NCBI RefSeq assembly: GCF_027172205.1 | Contig: NC_070604.1 | Span: 1,116,001-1,180,000, forward strand | From: Podarcis raffonei | Taxonomy: Eukaryota > Chordata > Lepidosauria > Squamata > Lacertidae | Direction of reading: 5' to 3' | DNA length: 64,000 nt | Shown here: positions 45,999 through 56,924 of the stretch, in pieces | Layout of the letters: each line of letters begins with the position of its first letter | How positions within the stretch are numbered: the first letter of the stretch is position 1 | Translations under genes and position numbers: made by a program | The notes under the pieces: generated by a model | What the model was told of the DNA's origin: nothing | Database searches by the model: none | Seen by the model: only the letters and a program-made list of their open reading frames with translations

Positions 45999-48900
45999 TG
46001 TTTTTTTTAACTTCTTTTTATTAAGTTTCATGTAAATAACCAAAAAGAAAAACAACTTCACAGTTACAAAGAAAAAAAGAGAAAAATACAAAACAAATAT
46101 CTAAACATAACATAAGTATTATCTATTTCCGTTACCATTCTTTGTCTTCACATTTATCTCTTTATATCTTAAGAACTTAAATCATTCTTCTACACTCTAT
46201 TGACCTCCATCCCTCCCGCTTTCAGGCTTCTTAATATACATAATTTATTTTCCCCGCAGCTAATAATTGTTAATAGTTTACACGTCGTAGGGTTTATATC
46301 AGATCTGCTATAGTTTTTAGGCTTCTGTAATTCCCTTCAATGAATATCATAAATTTGTTCCAGTCATTAATAAACTTTGTATTTTTTTGGTTTCTGATTT
46401 TTTGAGTCATTTTTGCAAGTTCAACAAATTCAAATAATTTTGTTTGCCACTCTCTAATTGATGGGATATCTTGATTTTTCCAATTTTGGGCAATTAATAA
46501 TCTGGCGGCGGCTGTGGCATACTGAAATAATGTCTTATCTTCATTTTTGACTTCATCCCCAATTATCCCTAGTAGGAATGCTTCCGGTCTTTTAGGGAAT
46601 GTATATTTAAATATTTTTTTTAACTCATTATAAATGTGTTCCCAATATTTCTTCATTTCTTTGCATGTCCACCACATGTGGAAAAAGTTACCTTCTTTAA
46701 CCTTACACTTCCAGCAGTTCTTATTCCCAGTTTTGTACATTTTCCCCAACTTTGCTGGGGTAATGTACCACCTGTACATCATCTTTTCTAAATTTTCCCT
46801 GAGTGTTACACATGCTGTAAATTTCATTCCACTAGTCCATAATTTCAGCCATTTGTCATACTCTATATTATACCCCAGATCCATTGCCCATCTCGTCATT
46901 ACCCCCTTTATTTCCTCGTCTTTGGTATCCCACTCTAGTAATATGTTATACATTTTGGATAATAATTTGGATTTGCCTTCGATTATCTCTATCTGAAATT
47001 TAGATTTCTTTTCATTCATTCCTACTTTTTTATCATCTCTCCATACTGCATTTATTTGATAGAATTGTAACCAACCCGTTAATTTGTCTTTCAACTCCTC
47101 GTAAGGTCTCATCTTCCATCCATTTTCTGATCTTATCAGTAGGTCCTCATAAGTCAGCCTTTCTCCCTCCATATTTGCCTTTTTTGTTATTAGGATATCA
47201 ATTGGTGATAACCACCAGGGCGTCTTCCATTCTAGGAGTTTTTTATTTCTTTCCCACACTTCGAGTAGGGGTCCTCTAATAATATGATTTGAGAATCCTT
47301 TATGTATCTTCTCTTTATTCTGCCATAAATAGGCATGCCAGCCGAACCTATTGTCGAACCCCTCTAGGTCCAACAGGTCGGTGTTTTCCAGATTAATCCA
47401 GTCTTTAATCCAACAAAGGCTGGCAGCCTCGAAATATAACTTCAGGTTAGGTACTGAGAAGCCCCCTCTTTCTTTCCGATCTGTAAGGATTTTGAATCTA
47501 ATTCTTGGTCTTTTGCCCTGCCATATGAATTTCGACAGGGTTCTTTGCCAATCTGTAAATATTTTAGATCCTCTAATCACTGGGATGTTTTGAAACAGGA
47601 AAAGCATTCTTGGGAGTAGATTCATTTTTATCGCCGCCATTCTTCCCCTCCACGAAAGCTTCACTCTATTCCACATATCTATTTCTTTCTTAATCTCCTT
47701 CCATGTTGTAAAATAATTATCTTGAATTAAATTTATATTTTTTGTGGTTAACCAGATTCCCAAATATTTTATTTTTTTTACCACCTTAATTCCGTGCTGT
47801 TCCTCCAGTTTTTCACTTTCTTTTTTTTCCATATTTTTGATCAGCATTTTTGTCTTTAATTTATTTAATTTAAACCCAGATAGTTTACCGAAGTCTTCTA
47901 GCATCTCCAGGGCCCTGCCAACACTTTTTTGCGGGTTTTCCAAAGATAACATTAAGTCGTCCGCGTATGCTTTTAATTTGAATTCCTTTGTTCCTATTTT
48001 GATCCCTCGGATCTCAGATGTTGCTCTTATTTTATTTAAAATTATCTCTAATGCCATGATGAATAAAAGGGGGGATAGAGGGCACCCCTGTCTTGTTCCT
48101 TTTTCAGTTTTAAAGGAGTTTGTTAAGTTGTTATTTATAATCAATTTTGCAGATTGATTTGAGTATATTGCCTTTATTCCATTCATAAACTCGCCCTCTA
48201 ACCCTGCTCTTTCCATACTCTTCAATAGGAACTTCCAAGAGACATTATCAAATGCCTTTTCTGCATCTATAAAAATTAGTGCCGCGGGTATTTCGTTCTT
48301 ACACTCCAGATATTCTATAATGTTTATGGTGTGCCTTACGTTATCCTTGAGGAACCTATTTGGAAGGAATCCTGCTTGATCCTTATGTATTATGTTTACT
48401 AGACATTTTTTAAGTCTACTTGCCATCACTTCCGCAAAGATTTTGTAATCGTTATTTAAAAGTGATATGGGTCTATAATTTTTAATGTTCAATTTGTCCG
48501 TATCTGGTTTAGGGATCATCGTGATATGAGCCTCCCTCCATGTCTCTGGTATTCTTCCTCCTCTCAATATATTGTTCATGATGTTACATAGCACTGGTGT
48601 TAATTGATTTTCCAATACTTTGTAATATTTAGCTGACAATCCATCTGGTCCTGGGGCTTTCCCTATTTTCATTTTCTTTATCACATTTTGGATCTCTTCT
48701 GCTTTTATAGGGTTATTAAGTTGGGTTCTTTCTTCCTCTGTTATGGTTCTCCCGTTATATTCTTCTAGGTATTTTTCTATTTGGGTTATGTCTTCCTTAT
48801 CTTTTTTGTACAACTTCTCATAAAATTTGAGGAAATTCTCCTTTATTTCTTTTGGGTCTTCTATCAGTTGTTCCTCTATTTTTATTTTGTTTATCACATT

Positions 48901-50040
48901 TTGTTTTTGTCTTTTTCGTAATTGCCAAGCTAATAATTTACCCGTTTTATTAGCTGACTCAAAGTATTTTTGTTTCATTAATTTAATTTTCCATTCGATT
49001 TCTTGACTTATTAACATTGAGTATTGAGATTGTAACATCTTTCTTATTTGGATATTTTGTTCATCTTTCGGGTTTGTTGTTAATTTTCTCTCACACTCTC
49101 TTATCTGAATTAGGATTTCCTCTTTCTTCTGTTCTCTTACTTTCCTCCTATAACTATTTTGTTGAATAAAAAACCCTCTTAAAACAGCCTTACTGGCGTC
49201 CCAGACTATGTCCAAACTTGTTTCCGTATTAAGGTTCAGATCCAAGTAATCTTTTAGAGTGGTTTTAGCTTTTCCGACCACTTCATCATTTTCCAATAGA
49301 TGTTCGTTCAATCTCCATCTGAACCCGCCTTGTGGTTTACCTTTTATTTCCAAAACTACCGAATTATGATCTGAAAGAGTTCTAGGTTGGATTTCACACT
49401 TTATAGTTCTTAAAGTAAATTCCCTTGAGGCCCAAATTTGATCAATTCTGCCCCAACTCTTATGTGGCTCTGAGAAGAAGGTGAATTGTTTCTCTAAAAC
49501 ATGTTTATATCTCCAAATGTCTATTAAATCTAGACTTTCTTCCAACTTATTAAAGGATCCTGGCAGTTTCCCTTGATTATTTTTTCCCCTTTCTGATTGT
49601 CTGTCCAATTCTGGTATCGGTACTCCATTAAAGTCTCCTAGTAGAATTGTCTTATTGCATTCTACCTCTAATAAGGTTTGTTCCAATTTTTTAAAGAATT
49701 CCGATTTATTCAAATTTGGGGCGTATATATTTATCACATTGATTTTCTCCCCCTGGAAGTTAATTTGTACACCTAAAATCCTTCCTTCCTCGTCCTTGCA
49801 GATCATTTTGGGTTCCCATTTTTCTTTCACATAAATCACTACCCCTCTTTTCTTTTCGACTGTACAATTTGTAAATTCAACCCCCAACTTTTTGTGCACC
49901 AAAATATGTTTGTGCTTTTTGGTTACGTGTGTCTCCTGTAAACAGATTAGATCTAAGTTCTTTCTTTTCAACACATTTACTATTTTATTCCTTTTAGTTT
50001 TTTCGTTCAAACCATTCACGTTCCACGACAAAACTTTCAA
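45999..50040 (-). mobile_element. L1 LINE, ORF2 intact, 5'-truncated at ORF2 start
   Basis: Flanked by an exact 15-bp target duplication gtcccgagatctatg (45984-45998 and 50041-50055). Reverse orientation: short poly(T) at 46002-46009, 3' UTR to about 46290, then a complete ORF2. The 5' break falls within the first codons of ORF2, so ORF1 and the 5' UTR are absent. The exact target duplication and the open frame show recent insertion. Confidence 0.93.
46294..50040 (-). CDS. L1 ORF2: endonuclease and reverse transcriptase, 1248 codons open
   Basis: Uninterrupted frame of 1248 codons (human L1 ORF2p: 1275). No ATG is at the 5' edge (the first codon is TTG at 50040), since the truncation removed it. 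Residues 1-235 are the endonuclease: SWNVNGL (5-11), CLQETHV (33-39), GDFNGV (135-140), RIDQIW (198-203), SDH (223-225). Residues about 455-760 are the reverse transcriptase: APGPDGLSAKYYK, YRPISLLN, FIDAEKAFDNV (590-600), TRQGCPLSPLLF (649-660) and catalytic YADD (692-695). A C-terminal finger CWKCKVKEGNFFHMWWTC lies near residue 1110. The protein nicks DNA and copies L1 RNA in place. Every catalytic motif is present, but the copy lacks its promoter, ORF1 and start codon, so it is dead on arrival. Confidence 0.93.
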   Translation of the reverse strand: MKVLSWNVNGLNEKTKRNKIVNVLKRKNLDLICLQETHVTKKHKHILVHKKLGVEFTNCTVEKKRGVVIYVKEKWEPKMICKDEEGRILGVQINFQGEKINVINIYAPNLNKSEFFKKLEQTLLEVECNKTILLGDFNGVPIPELDRQSERGKNNQGKLPGSFNKLEESLDLIDIWRYKHVLEKQFTFFSEPHKSWGRIDQIWASREFTLRTIKCEIQPRTLSDHNSVVLEIKGKPQGGFRWRLNEHLLENDEVVGKAKTTLKDYLDLNLNTETSLDIVWDASKAVLRGFFIQQNSYRRKVREQKKEEILIQIRECERKLTTNPKDEQNIQIRKMLQSQYSMLISQEIEWKIKLMKQKYFESANKTGKLLAWQLRKRQKQNVINKIKIEEQLIEDPKEIKENFLKFYEKLYKKDKEDITQIEKYLEEYNGRTITEEERTQLNNPIKAEEIQNVIKKMKIGKAPGPDGLSAKYYKVLENQLTPVLCNIMNNILRGGRIPETWREAHITMIPKPDTDKLNIKNYRPISLLNNDYKIFAEVMASRLKKCLVNIIHKDQAGFLPNRFLKDNVRHTINIIEYLECKNEIPAALIFIDAEKAFDNVSWKFLLKSMERAGLEGEFMNGIKAIYSNQSAKLIINNNLTNSFKTEKGTRQGCPLSPLLFIMALEIILNKIRATSEIRGIKIGTKEFKLKAYADDLMLSLENPQKSVGRALEMLEDFGKLSGFKLNKLKTKMLIKNMEKKESEKLEEQHGIKVVKKIKYLGIWLTTKNINLIQDNYFTTWKEIKKEIDMWNRVKLSWRGRMAAIKMNLLPRMLFLFQNIPVIRGSKIFTDWQRTLSKFIWQGKRPRIRFKILTDRKERGGFSVPNLKLYFEAASLCWIKDWINLENTDLLDLEGFDNRFGWHAYLWQNKEKIHKGFSNHIIRGPLLEVWERNKKLLEWKTPWWLSPIDILITKKANMEGERLTYEDLLIRSENGWKMRPYEELKDKLTGWLQFYQINAVWRDDKKVGMNEKKSKFQIEIIEGKSKLLSKMYNILLEWDTKDEEIKGVMTRWAMDLGYNIEYDKWLKLWTSGMKFTACVTLRENLEKMMYRWYITPAKLGKMYKTGNKNCWKCKVKEGNFFHMWWTCKEMKKYWEHIYNELKKIFKYTFPKRPEAFLLGIIGDEVKNEDKTLFQYATAAARLLIAQNWKNQDIPSIREWQTKLFEFVELAKMTQKIRNQKNTKFINDWNKFMIFIEGNYRSLKTIADLI

Positions 50041-50055
50041 GTCCCGAGATCTATG

Positions 50056-50100
50056 AATGAAGGGCAGTATACAAATTTAATAAATAAATAAACAGAAAGG
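50056..50100 (+). repeat. LINE 3' end, right part after the L1
   Basis: 'aatgaagggcagtatacaaa' followed by ttaataaataaataaa; completes 45814-45998. Confidence 0.6.
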
Positions 50101-50104
50101 AAAA

Positions 50105-50345
50105 GAGGCTAGCTAAAGCTGGAAAACAGGTATTTGGGCAGAGTCTGGAGTTATCCAAACCCCAAGCTGTCTGAAGGCAATCCAGTTTAGGGAAGGTTTT
50201 TTTTAATGTTTTATTATGTTTTTATATATGTTGGAAGCTGCCCAGAGTCGCTAGAGCAACCCAGTAAGATGTGTGGGGTATAATTAGTAAAATTATCATT
50301 ATGGAATGAGACGTCCCTATTTTCATCGCAGAAATGTTGGAGGGT
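50105..50345 (+). repeat. Composite repeat, second copy
   Basis: LINE 3' end ('ttggaagctgcccagagtcg' to 'ggggtataattagtaaaatt') followed by 'gtccctattttcatcgcaga' and 'ttggagggtatg'. Matches 4463-4656 throughout, including the join between the two parts. Confidence 0.55.
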
Positions 50346-50788
50346 ATGTCACACATGGCAAAGAAAATTTGCCTGATGCTAAGGGACACAAGTCTCTTGT
50401 GCAATTAAAAGAAAGCAGAGCGCGTCATGAACCAATCAGAACAAAGGAGTGTCAAGGCCACACTACCCTTAGACCCCAATTCCAGAGGTACCTCATGCAG
50501 AGGCACAGAGGGGGAGGGCTTCCCCTGAGGATCTTTTTGGTAGCAGTTCCCAGACTTTGGAGGCCAGGCCAGCTCCTTGGTCCTTCCACCTGCAGGGGAA
50601 GACAGTATTATTCTGGCAGGCTTTGGGGAACCAACAGATTTGAAGGAAAGGGCTTTGAATTGTGCTGTGCAGTTGTTACTCTCTGTATTTTATTGGTTTG
50701 TTTTGATATCATTTTAATTTTATTATAGTTTAATTACTTTTTAACTAATATATTGTATATGTTTTTAGCTGCCAGTAAGTAAGTAAGT
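50346..50788. other. No gene seen
   Basis: AT-rich, no recognised feature. Confidence 0.4.
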
Positions 50789-51152
50789 GGGACACGGGTG
50801 GCGCTGTGGGTTAAACCACAGAGCCTATGGCTTGCCAATCAGAAGGTCGGCTGTTCGAATCCCCGCTACGGGGTGAGCTCCCGTTGCTCAGTCCCTTCTC
50901 CTGCCAACCTAGCAGTTCGAAAGCACATCAAAGTGCAAGTAGATAAATAGGTACCACTCTGGCGGGAAGGTAAACGGCGTTTCCGTGCGCTGCTCTGGTT
51001 CGCCAGAAGCGGCTTAGTCATGCTGGCCACATGACCCGGAAGCTGTACGCCGGCTCCCTCAGTCAGTAAAGCAAGATGAGCATCGCAACCCCAGAGTTGG
51101 CCACGACTGGACCTAATGGCCAGGGGTCCCTTTACCTTTACCTTTACCTTTA
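50789..51152 (+). mobile_element. Sauria-type SINE, best-preserved copy
   Basis: Full length: 'gggacacgggtggcgctgtg', box B 'gttcgaatccc', body 'gccaacctagcagttcgaaa', 'ctggccacatgacccggaag', and a tail of three ACCTTT units. Flanked by gtaagtaa on both sides, a likely target duplication. It lies about 350 bp upstream of the unnamed gene's first supported exon. Confidence 0.88.
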
Positions 51153-51504
51153 GTAAGTAAATCCCATCTGGATTCCTTGAGGCTGATTTTATTATGTTAG
51201 CCCACAAAGTCATGTCCATCTGGATATGCGTAAACAGGTGTAAATAATTAGCCATTAGTAGCTGCCTCCATTTAAAGGGAAACATGTAGCCTTTTAACGT
51301 GAAGTACAACTCTAGTTCTGCAATTGGTCAAGGCAGGGCTAAAGAGTTGTAGTCTTGTATGTTTCCACAAAAGGGTGTTTTCTTCCTGCAAGTATAATAC
51401 CAGGATCCTGCAAAGTCAGAAGTGTTTTTTTGTTTATTTGCCATGTGTCTAGGCATCTTCAGCTGACTTCAGAGGAAGTTTATTTATTGCTGCTTGCCTT
51501 CCAG

Positions 51505-51637
51505 AACAAAGCAACACAACAAGAAAATCCACTGAGCCCCAGAAACAAGACACAATATTAACATCCCTCCAGCACGATGGCAGGCAAGAAAATCCAGATG
51601 CATCCTGTAAGCCCTCCCAAGAAGCAGATCCCTCTGG
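51505..51637 (+). CDS. Unnamed host gene, exon a (first supported exon)
   Basis: Acceptor 'cttgccttccag', donor CTCTGG followed by gtaggt. In the frame entered at phase 1 it is open for 43 codons, starting QSNTTRKSTEPQKQD and ending KPSQEADPS, and it exits at phase 2. The next exon supplies one base (GG|G, Gly). The content is polar and looks disordered. An ATG with good context at 51577 lies in another frame (MAGKKIQMHPVSPP). That frame meets a stop in the next exon unless a weaker donor after 51641 is used; with that donor it too would continue in phase. The start is therefore open: an upstream exon or 51577. Confidence 0.55.
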
Positions 51638-51730
51638 GTAGGTTCCAGATGCATAAATATCCAGCCAGTATTGGTTTATTCTGACAACTAATAAGTAAGT
51701 GATCCTTTCCTTCCATTTTGTTTTTGTCAG

Positions 51731-51855
51731 GCATGATCCTTCTCAAAATTCCTCTTCTGCCTCTCCTAAGCATTCCAGTGAACCTCCACCTAAAGCAAAT
51801 CTGGTAAAAGAAAGCGACCGATTTGCGGAGGTCCAACTGCAGAAGAAGTCCTCTC
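51731..51855 (+). CDS. Unnamed host gene, exon b
   Basis: Acceptor 'ttttgtttttgtcag', donor CTCTC followed by gtgagt. Only the frame that takes one base from the previous exon is open. It encodes HDPSQNSSSASPKHSS and ends AEVQLQKKSS, 41 codons, and leaves one base (C) that combines with GA of exon c to give Arg. It is serine- and proline-rich, then mixed charged. The two introns around it are 93 bp and about 3.5 kb; the latter contains a hAT MITE and several LINE pieces. Good splice consensus and matching phases on both sides support a real exon. Confidence 0.7.
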
Positions 51856-52411
51856 GTGAGTAACGCTGAACAAATAGTCCCACGAAATGCTGGCAGTTTG
51901 CATGGAGGTTTCTGCCAAGGTCTCCAGACATAAAGCCACCCCAATGTGCACAAAGGTCCAAGCAGCTCACACGCAAAGGACTCCTCGATGGCACTGCGAC
52001 ACCCCTCTTTGCGGCTGCTCCACTGAGGCATTGCAGGGCCTCCGACTGCAGTCCTAGCAGGCTGGAATGGCAAATACGTTTGTCACCGGCTTCCTCCAGC
52101 ATCTTGTGGAAGCCAAAACACAGGGGGCGACATGACCTGTTGGGGGCAGCATTACAGTGCTGGCCTGTGTGGGAAATTGCTGGTGATTCAGGGTCCCTGA
52201 TTCCATGACTCCCCCTCTCAGAGAATTAATTCCTAGTCTACATCTTATTTGTTTCAGAAAATGTATACACCGCTTGATTGTAAGATACTTCAAAGTGTTT
52301 CTTTGTTCAGACAATAAAATCAAGAAAAATTCACAACCATACTTAAAGCCAAATCCAAATAACTTTCTTGTACTAGCCACTGGCCATGACAAATTGGATT
52401 TGGGCTTAAAT

Positions 52412-52663
52412 CAGGGGTCCGCAACCTTGTTCAGCCGTGGGCCGGTCCACCGTCCCTCAGACCATGTGATGGGCCGGACTCTATTTTGAAAATAAATGAA
52501 TGAATGGATCCCTATGCCCCACAAATAACCCAGAGATGCATTTTAAATAAAAGCATACATTCTACTCATGTAAAAACACGCTGATTCCCGGACTGTCCGC
52601 GGGCCGGATAGAGAAGGCGATTGGGCTGCATCTGGCCCCCAGGACTTAGGTTGCCTGTCCCTG
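52412..52663. mobile_element. hAT-type MITE
   Basis: Ends caggggtccgcaacc and ggttgcctgtccctg, with 8-bp duplications gcttaaat/gcttaaag (52404-52411, 52664-52671, one mismatch). Shares 'gtgggccggtccac' and 'ggccggactctattttgaaa' with the element at 14481. Lies in an intron of the unnamed gene. Confidence 0.85.
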
Positions 52664-52699
52664 GCTTAAAGCCATACACTAGTTAATGTTATGTATTGA

Positions 52700-53690
52700 A
52701 GTTGAAAGCTACCTCAACTTTTTAAGTATCTGGGTCAGCTTGTCTAAACAATGATGTTTTTAGCAGGAGCCAAAATGAGTAACTGTACAGCAAACTCCCT
52801 CAACAGGCAGGGAGTTCCAGAGTGCAGCTGCTGCCATATGAAATACTGAGTTCTTACAAATGCAGAACAGGTGTCATCTGGCACCTGTTTTAGTGCCAAT
52901 TCTGCCAATCAAAGTGGCTGAGCGGGCACATGTAGAGTGAGGGGATCTCGAAGCTACACTGGTCCCAAGTTGTTAAGGACTTTACCTTGAATTTGGCCGA
53001 GTAGCAAATCAGCAGCCAGGGCAGCTCTCTGAGCACAGCTGACCTATGCAGACAAGGCCTCACTCCTATCAGCAATTGTGCTTCTGGATCAGGTGCAAGG
53101 GCAGCCCAACATGCAGCGCACTGCAGTAATCCAGTCTTGAAATAACCAATGCATGAAGTACTGTTGTAAGACTTTCCGGGTCCAGGAATGGCCACAGCTG
53201 CCCAACCAGTTGCAGCTGATAAAAGGCTCTTCTACCCAATGAGGCTGCCTGAGTCTCCCGGGACAGAAATGGTGCCAGAAGCACCCCCCAAACTGCGACC
53301 CTGCCCAGGGCAGGCAACTGGCCAGTTTCTCAGACATGGGAGCTACTCAACCATTGTGTCTCTGTCTTGCCAGGATTCAAGCTCAGCTGGTTTTTCCTCA
53401 TCCATTTCACCCCTGTGTCTAGGGAGTGCATGGTCTCTCCTGATTCAGGTGTGGGTCATCAGCAAACTGATGGCACCTCGCCCCCAAACTGCTAATGAAG
53501 CTCCCAGCAGCTTCATAAAGGTATTAAATAGCTGCTGAGAGGCCCTCTCCCAATGCCCCTCTCTGGACTTGGTCCTATAAGACCGTGGCCCCAATTCCCA
53601 TGCCCTGGAGCAAGTAAAGGAGGAAACCATGGTCTTAGTATGGTTTGCCCACCCTCCTGAAAATGATATACAGGTGGTACCTAACACCAT
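52700..53690 (-). mobile_element. LINE fragment, L2/CR1-like, diverged
   Basis: On the minus strand at about 53317-53080 a frame reads 'SLGRRAFYQLQLVGQLWPFL' and then 'HALVISRLDYCSALHVGLPL', the stretch that follows the reverse transcriptase core in L2-, CR1- and Vingi-type LINEs. Flanking non-coding sequence appears to belong to the same element. Several frame breaks; old. Confidence 0.6.
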
Positions 53691-53696
53691 ATTAAT

Positions 53697-54110
53697 TGGC
53701 AAAGATGTCTAAATCAGCACCAGATGTCTGTTGGAAGTGTAAAGAAGGTTTATTTTCCCACATGTGGTGGACATGTAAAGTGGCTAAAGACGTTTGGGAG
53801 ATGATCTATAATGAGATAAAAAAGATACTTAATCTAACTGTCCCAAAAAGACCAGAGGCCTTTTTATTAGGGATAACTGGAACAGATGTTGCTCCAAAAC
53901 AGGTGAATCTATTTCTTTATGCAATAACGGAAGCGCAAATATTGTAAGCTCAAAAATGACGTGAAGAGGTGCTACCTACTAGAAAAGAATGGCAGCTGAA
54001 ATTGACAGAATATGTAGAACTGGCAAGTTTGACTTGTTAAATTGGAGATTAAAAAGAGACAGACTTTAAGGAGGACTGGAAAATGTTTGTGGATTATTTA
54101 AAAGCTCATT
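53697..54110 (+). mobile_element. L1 ORF2 C-terminal fragment
   Basis: Reads 'KMSKSAPDVCWKCKEGLFSH' and 'VPKRPEAFLLGITGTDV', the cysteine finger and following region of L1 ORF2, with a stop near 53945 and later frame damage. The 5' truncation lies just before the finger. No 3' UTR or poly(A) seen, as another repeat begins at about 54111. Confidence 0.75.
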
Positions 54111-54234
54111 CAATCAATTTTATTGTTTATAGCCAAAGGCCTTTACAATAGATGACAAAGGAAACTTTCATCTAAAATCGTACAACACAACCTGTAACAA
54201 TTTACAACATAAAAATAAATTCACAAATTTGGCC

Positions 54235-54590
54235 ACATGGTGCATCTACACCTCCATCGTTTTACCCAGACACTGAGGTCCAGAGCTGAGGGCCTTCCCT
54301 GCGAGAAGCCAAGTTACAGGGAACCAGGCAGAGGGCCTTCTTGGTGGTGGCGCCCACCCTGTGGAACTCCCTCCCACCAGATGTCAAAGAGAACAACAAC
54401 TACCAGACTTTTAGAAGACATCTGAAGGCAGCCCTGTTTAGGGAACCTTTTAATGTTTGATGCATTACTGTATTTTAATATTTTGTTGGAAGCCACCCAG
54501 AGTGGCTGGGGAAGCCCAGCCAGATGGGCGGGGTATAAATAAATTGTTGTTGTTGTTGTTGTTGTTGTTGTTTTGTTGTTGTTGTTATAT
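54235..54590 (+). mobile_element. LINE ORF2 C-terminus and 3' UTR with (GTT)n tail
   Basis: A + strand frame reads '(F)LVVAPTLWNSLPPDVKEN' then 'TFRRHLKAALFREPFNV', the typical C-terminal tail of L2/CR1-like LINEs. It is followed by 'ttggaagccacccagagtgg' and 'ggggtataaata' and a GTT microsatellite (about 54542-54590). The 3' UTR matches the LINE part of the composite repeats at 4415 and 50105. Confidence 0.7.
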
Positions 54591-54839
54591 TAATATAAAT
54601 GTTTAACTGCTAGGAGTTCAACGGGCACTTCCTATGTGGATCGACCTGGAAGCCAATTAAGAATCAGAAATATAAATTTCCCTCTAGGCGTTGTGTATAG
54701 GGGGCAAATCAGCAGAAAAGTATGTGATGTCGTCTACCTCATGGCAACCATGTATACATTTGCAATAGATTACTGAAAAACTCCATGGAAACCTGATAAA
54801 ACGCAAGTAGGATTTGAGAAAAGACAGCAGTGCAAAGTA

Positions 54840-55090
54840 CAGCCGTACCTTGGTTCTCGAACAGAATGTGTTCTGGGAGTCTGTTCGACTCCTGGAACTG
54901 TTCAAAAACCAAGGCGCAGCTTCTGATTGGCTGCAGGAGCATCTTGTAGCCAATCGGAAGCCACAGAAGCCACGTTGGATATTCAGCTTCCAAAAATTGT
55001 TCGAAAACCAGAACACTCACTTCCGGGTTTTGAGTGTTTGGGAGCCGATTTGTTCGGGAGCCAAGGCGTTTGAGATCCAAGGTATGATGG
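54840..55090. mobile_element. Tigger-like MITE, second family
   Basis: Starts cagccgtaccttggttctcg after TA (54838-54839) and ends 'gagatccaaggtatga', an imperfect inverted repeat. Interior 'ttctgattggctgcaggag' is also present, altered, in 57586-57811. Right edge uncertain by a few bases. Confidence 0.7.
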
Positions 55091-55312
55091 AGGGATTTTT
55101 TAGGAAGAAGTGAAGACTTAGAATAATTATAATACGCAGCAGGAGTTGGAATTTTGGGGGAACCATGGAAGGATGGAGGGGAAGTCCTAGGCTGAATGAC
55201 TAAATGTTGAATTTGAAATGTTGTTGAATTATTCTTTATTTTTCAAATTACTATAAATAGATAAAAAGAAAAGAAAGCTCAGCCATTCTTACAATTTCTC
55301 TCTCTTCTTTAG

Positions 55313-55474
55313 GAGATAATGAGAATTCAGATACAGAATGGACATTTTATCCAAGTTCCTTTGGTCACACTTATCACACGGGGAAAAAGTGTTTCTTTGA
55401 GGGTGTACACCTCAGAAACAAAACCACAACATCTGAAAGGACAGTGGAAATGTGCTTTGGAAAGAAGAAATATG
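55313..55474 (+). CDS. Unnamed host gene, exon c (conserved-looking core)
   Basis: Acceptor 'ctctctcttctttag', donor TATG followed by gtaaca. The frame set by exon b gives 53 codons, DNENSDTEWTFYPSS then GHTYHTGKKCFFEGV and ending VEMCFGKKKY, plus one base. It is aromatic-, glycine- and cysteine-rich with regular WxFYP, THY-like and KKCFF blocks, unlike repeat-derived protein and open over its whole length. I do not recognise the family. The short W/Y/F-P-G-rich style recalls small ciliary or sperm microtubule-associated proteins, but that is impression only. No other exon-sized open frame with such splice sites lies nearby on either strand. Confidence 0.75.
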
Positions 55475-55939
55475 GTAACACCACAGAAACCTCTTTTAAT
55501 TCTTTATCTTAATATCTTAAAGTTTTGGGCTACCAAAACTATAAGGTTCAGTTCTCATGTTTTCATCCACATTTTCCAAGGTGGAATCAGCCACATGTGA
55601 GTTTTGTCTCCTTTTCATTTTTCAATGTATAGGTCACTCAACTTTTTTCAGGCCAAAAACTGCACTGAGGTCAAGTCTCTGTGAGCTACAGCTGAAAGTG
55701 GGGATGTCAAAGTGTGTGTGCCCCAAATTTGCCATTTTAAAAAAGGAGGAATGAGGGGAGGGGTGTCACAAAACATTTTGGCATCACCAAATTGCATCAG
55801 GGCCCCACAAGAGTGGTCTGTAAATATAGATAGATAATTTAAAACATTTCAAATGGTACCATTTTGGGGCTCCTTGGGAAGCCACAAAGCTGACTGGCAT
55901 TACAGTGTGCATGTGCGGGGGGTGGGGTGGGTGGGTGCC

Positions 55940-55943
<4 letters not shown>

Positions 55944-55979
<36 letters not shown>
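55944..55979 (+). repeat. (CA)n microsatellite
   Basis: About 18 CA units. Confidence 0.95.
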
Positions 55980-55983
<4 letters not shown>

Positions 55984-56924
55984 TATAATCTCTGGAATCA
56001 CAGTATCGCAATGGGAGATGTGGGAACAATGAGCATTTAAAAAAAAAATAGTTTAAAACTTTTTAGTGATTTTTAAACGGGGTTGGAAGTGAACACCCAC
56101 CCACATCCATTTGACAGCATATTGTCACCGCTGTGGATCCACCGGAGCACTCAACATTTGTTAGAATAAAGCAATCTTCAAATGAGAAATGTTGATGGTT
56201 CAGGGGCCACAACATCTCTTAGGGGCCTGGGTGCCACCTTCAAGTCCTTGGTTAGTCACCCCTGGTATAGATGATTATCATTTTTTCCCATATCTATAGC
56301 CTTGCCCCCTGCCTCCAAGGCTCTGAAAATCTGTTGCTCTTTTAACATTGCTTTTTGTTTATTCACGTTATTTTAAATTTTGTTTTCAGTTGTGTGAGGT
56401 GCTTTATACTCTGTGAAAATGGGGGTATCGATATGTTAATGCTTTGGCTTGAATATTTTTATGATCAAGAAGGCAGGCCTGAAATGTTTACTGAAAGGTT
56501 CCCGAAAACCTGCCACTTTTTGTCTAGTTCCGTGTTATTCCTTGCCCTGATTGGATGTAGATCCAATGCCACCAAGGTATCAAAGGCCACTAAGAGATCA
56601 CACAAGAGCAATTGCCTTTCCCCCCCCCGACCCTCTCCTAGAGAAGGACATCATGCATCATGGGTCAGAATTGTAGCATTTCAAGAGTGTGACTGTGGAC
56701 TCATCTACACAGCTGCAAATAAAACATTTTAAATGTGTTGTAAAGTACAATATACAAATGTGACACTAGATAGCGATAGTGGCCTATGCCAAATTCAATG
56801 TATTTTTCAAAACTTTTTTTTAAAAAAACATTTTCACAGCGTTTTTATATGTGTGTAGACCACCATAATCCGGTACTGCAGATTATTCTATTTAAAATTT
56901 AAGAAAGTGGTTTTAGGTTTATAG

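Noticed and set aside
50832-50890. tRNA gene-like box A and box B
   Set aside because: These belong to the head of a Sauria SINE, with its full body and (ACCTTT)n tail downstream.
51558-52073. A 171-codon open frame on the minus strand
   Set aside because: It is antisense to exons a and b of the unnamed gene and lacks any recognisable motif; splice sites are only sensible on the plus strand.
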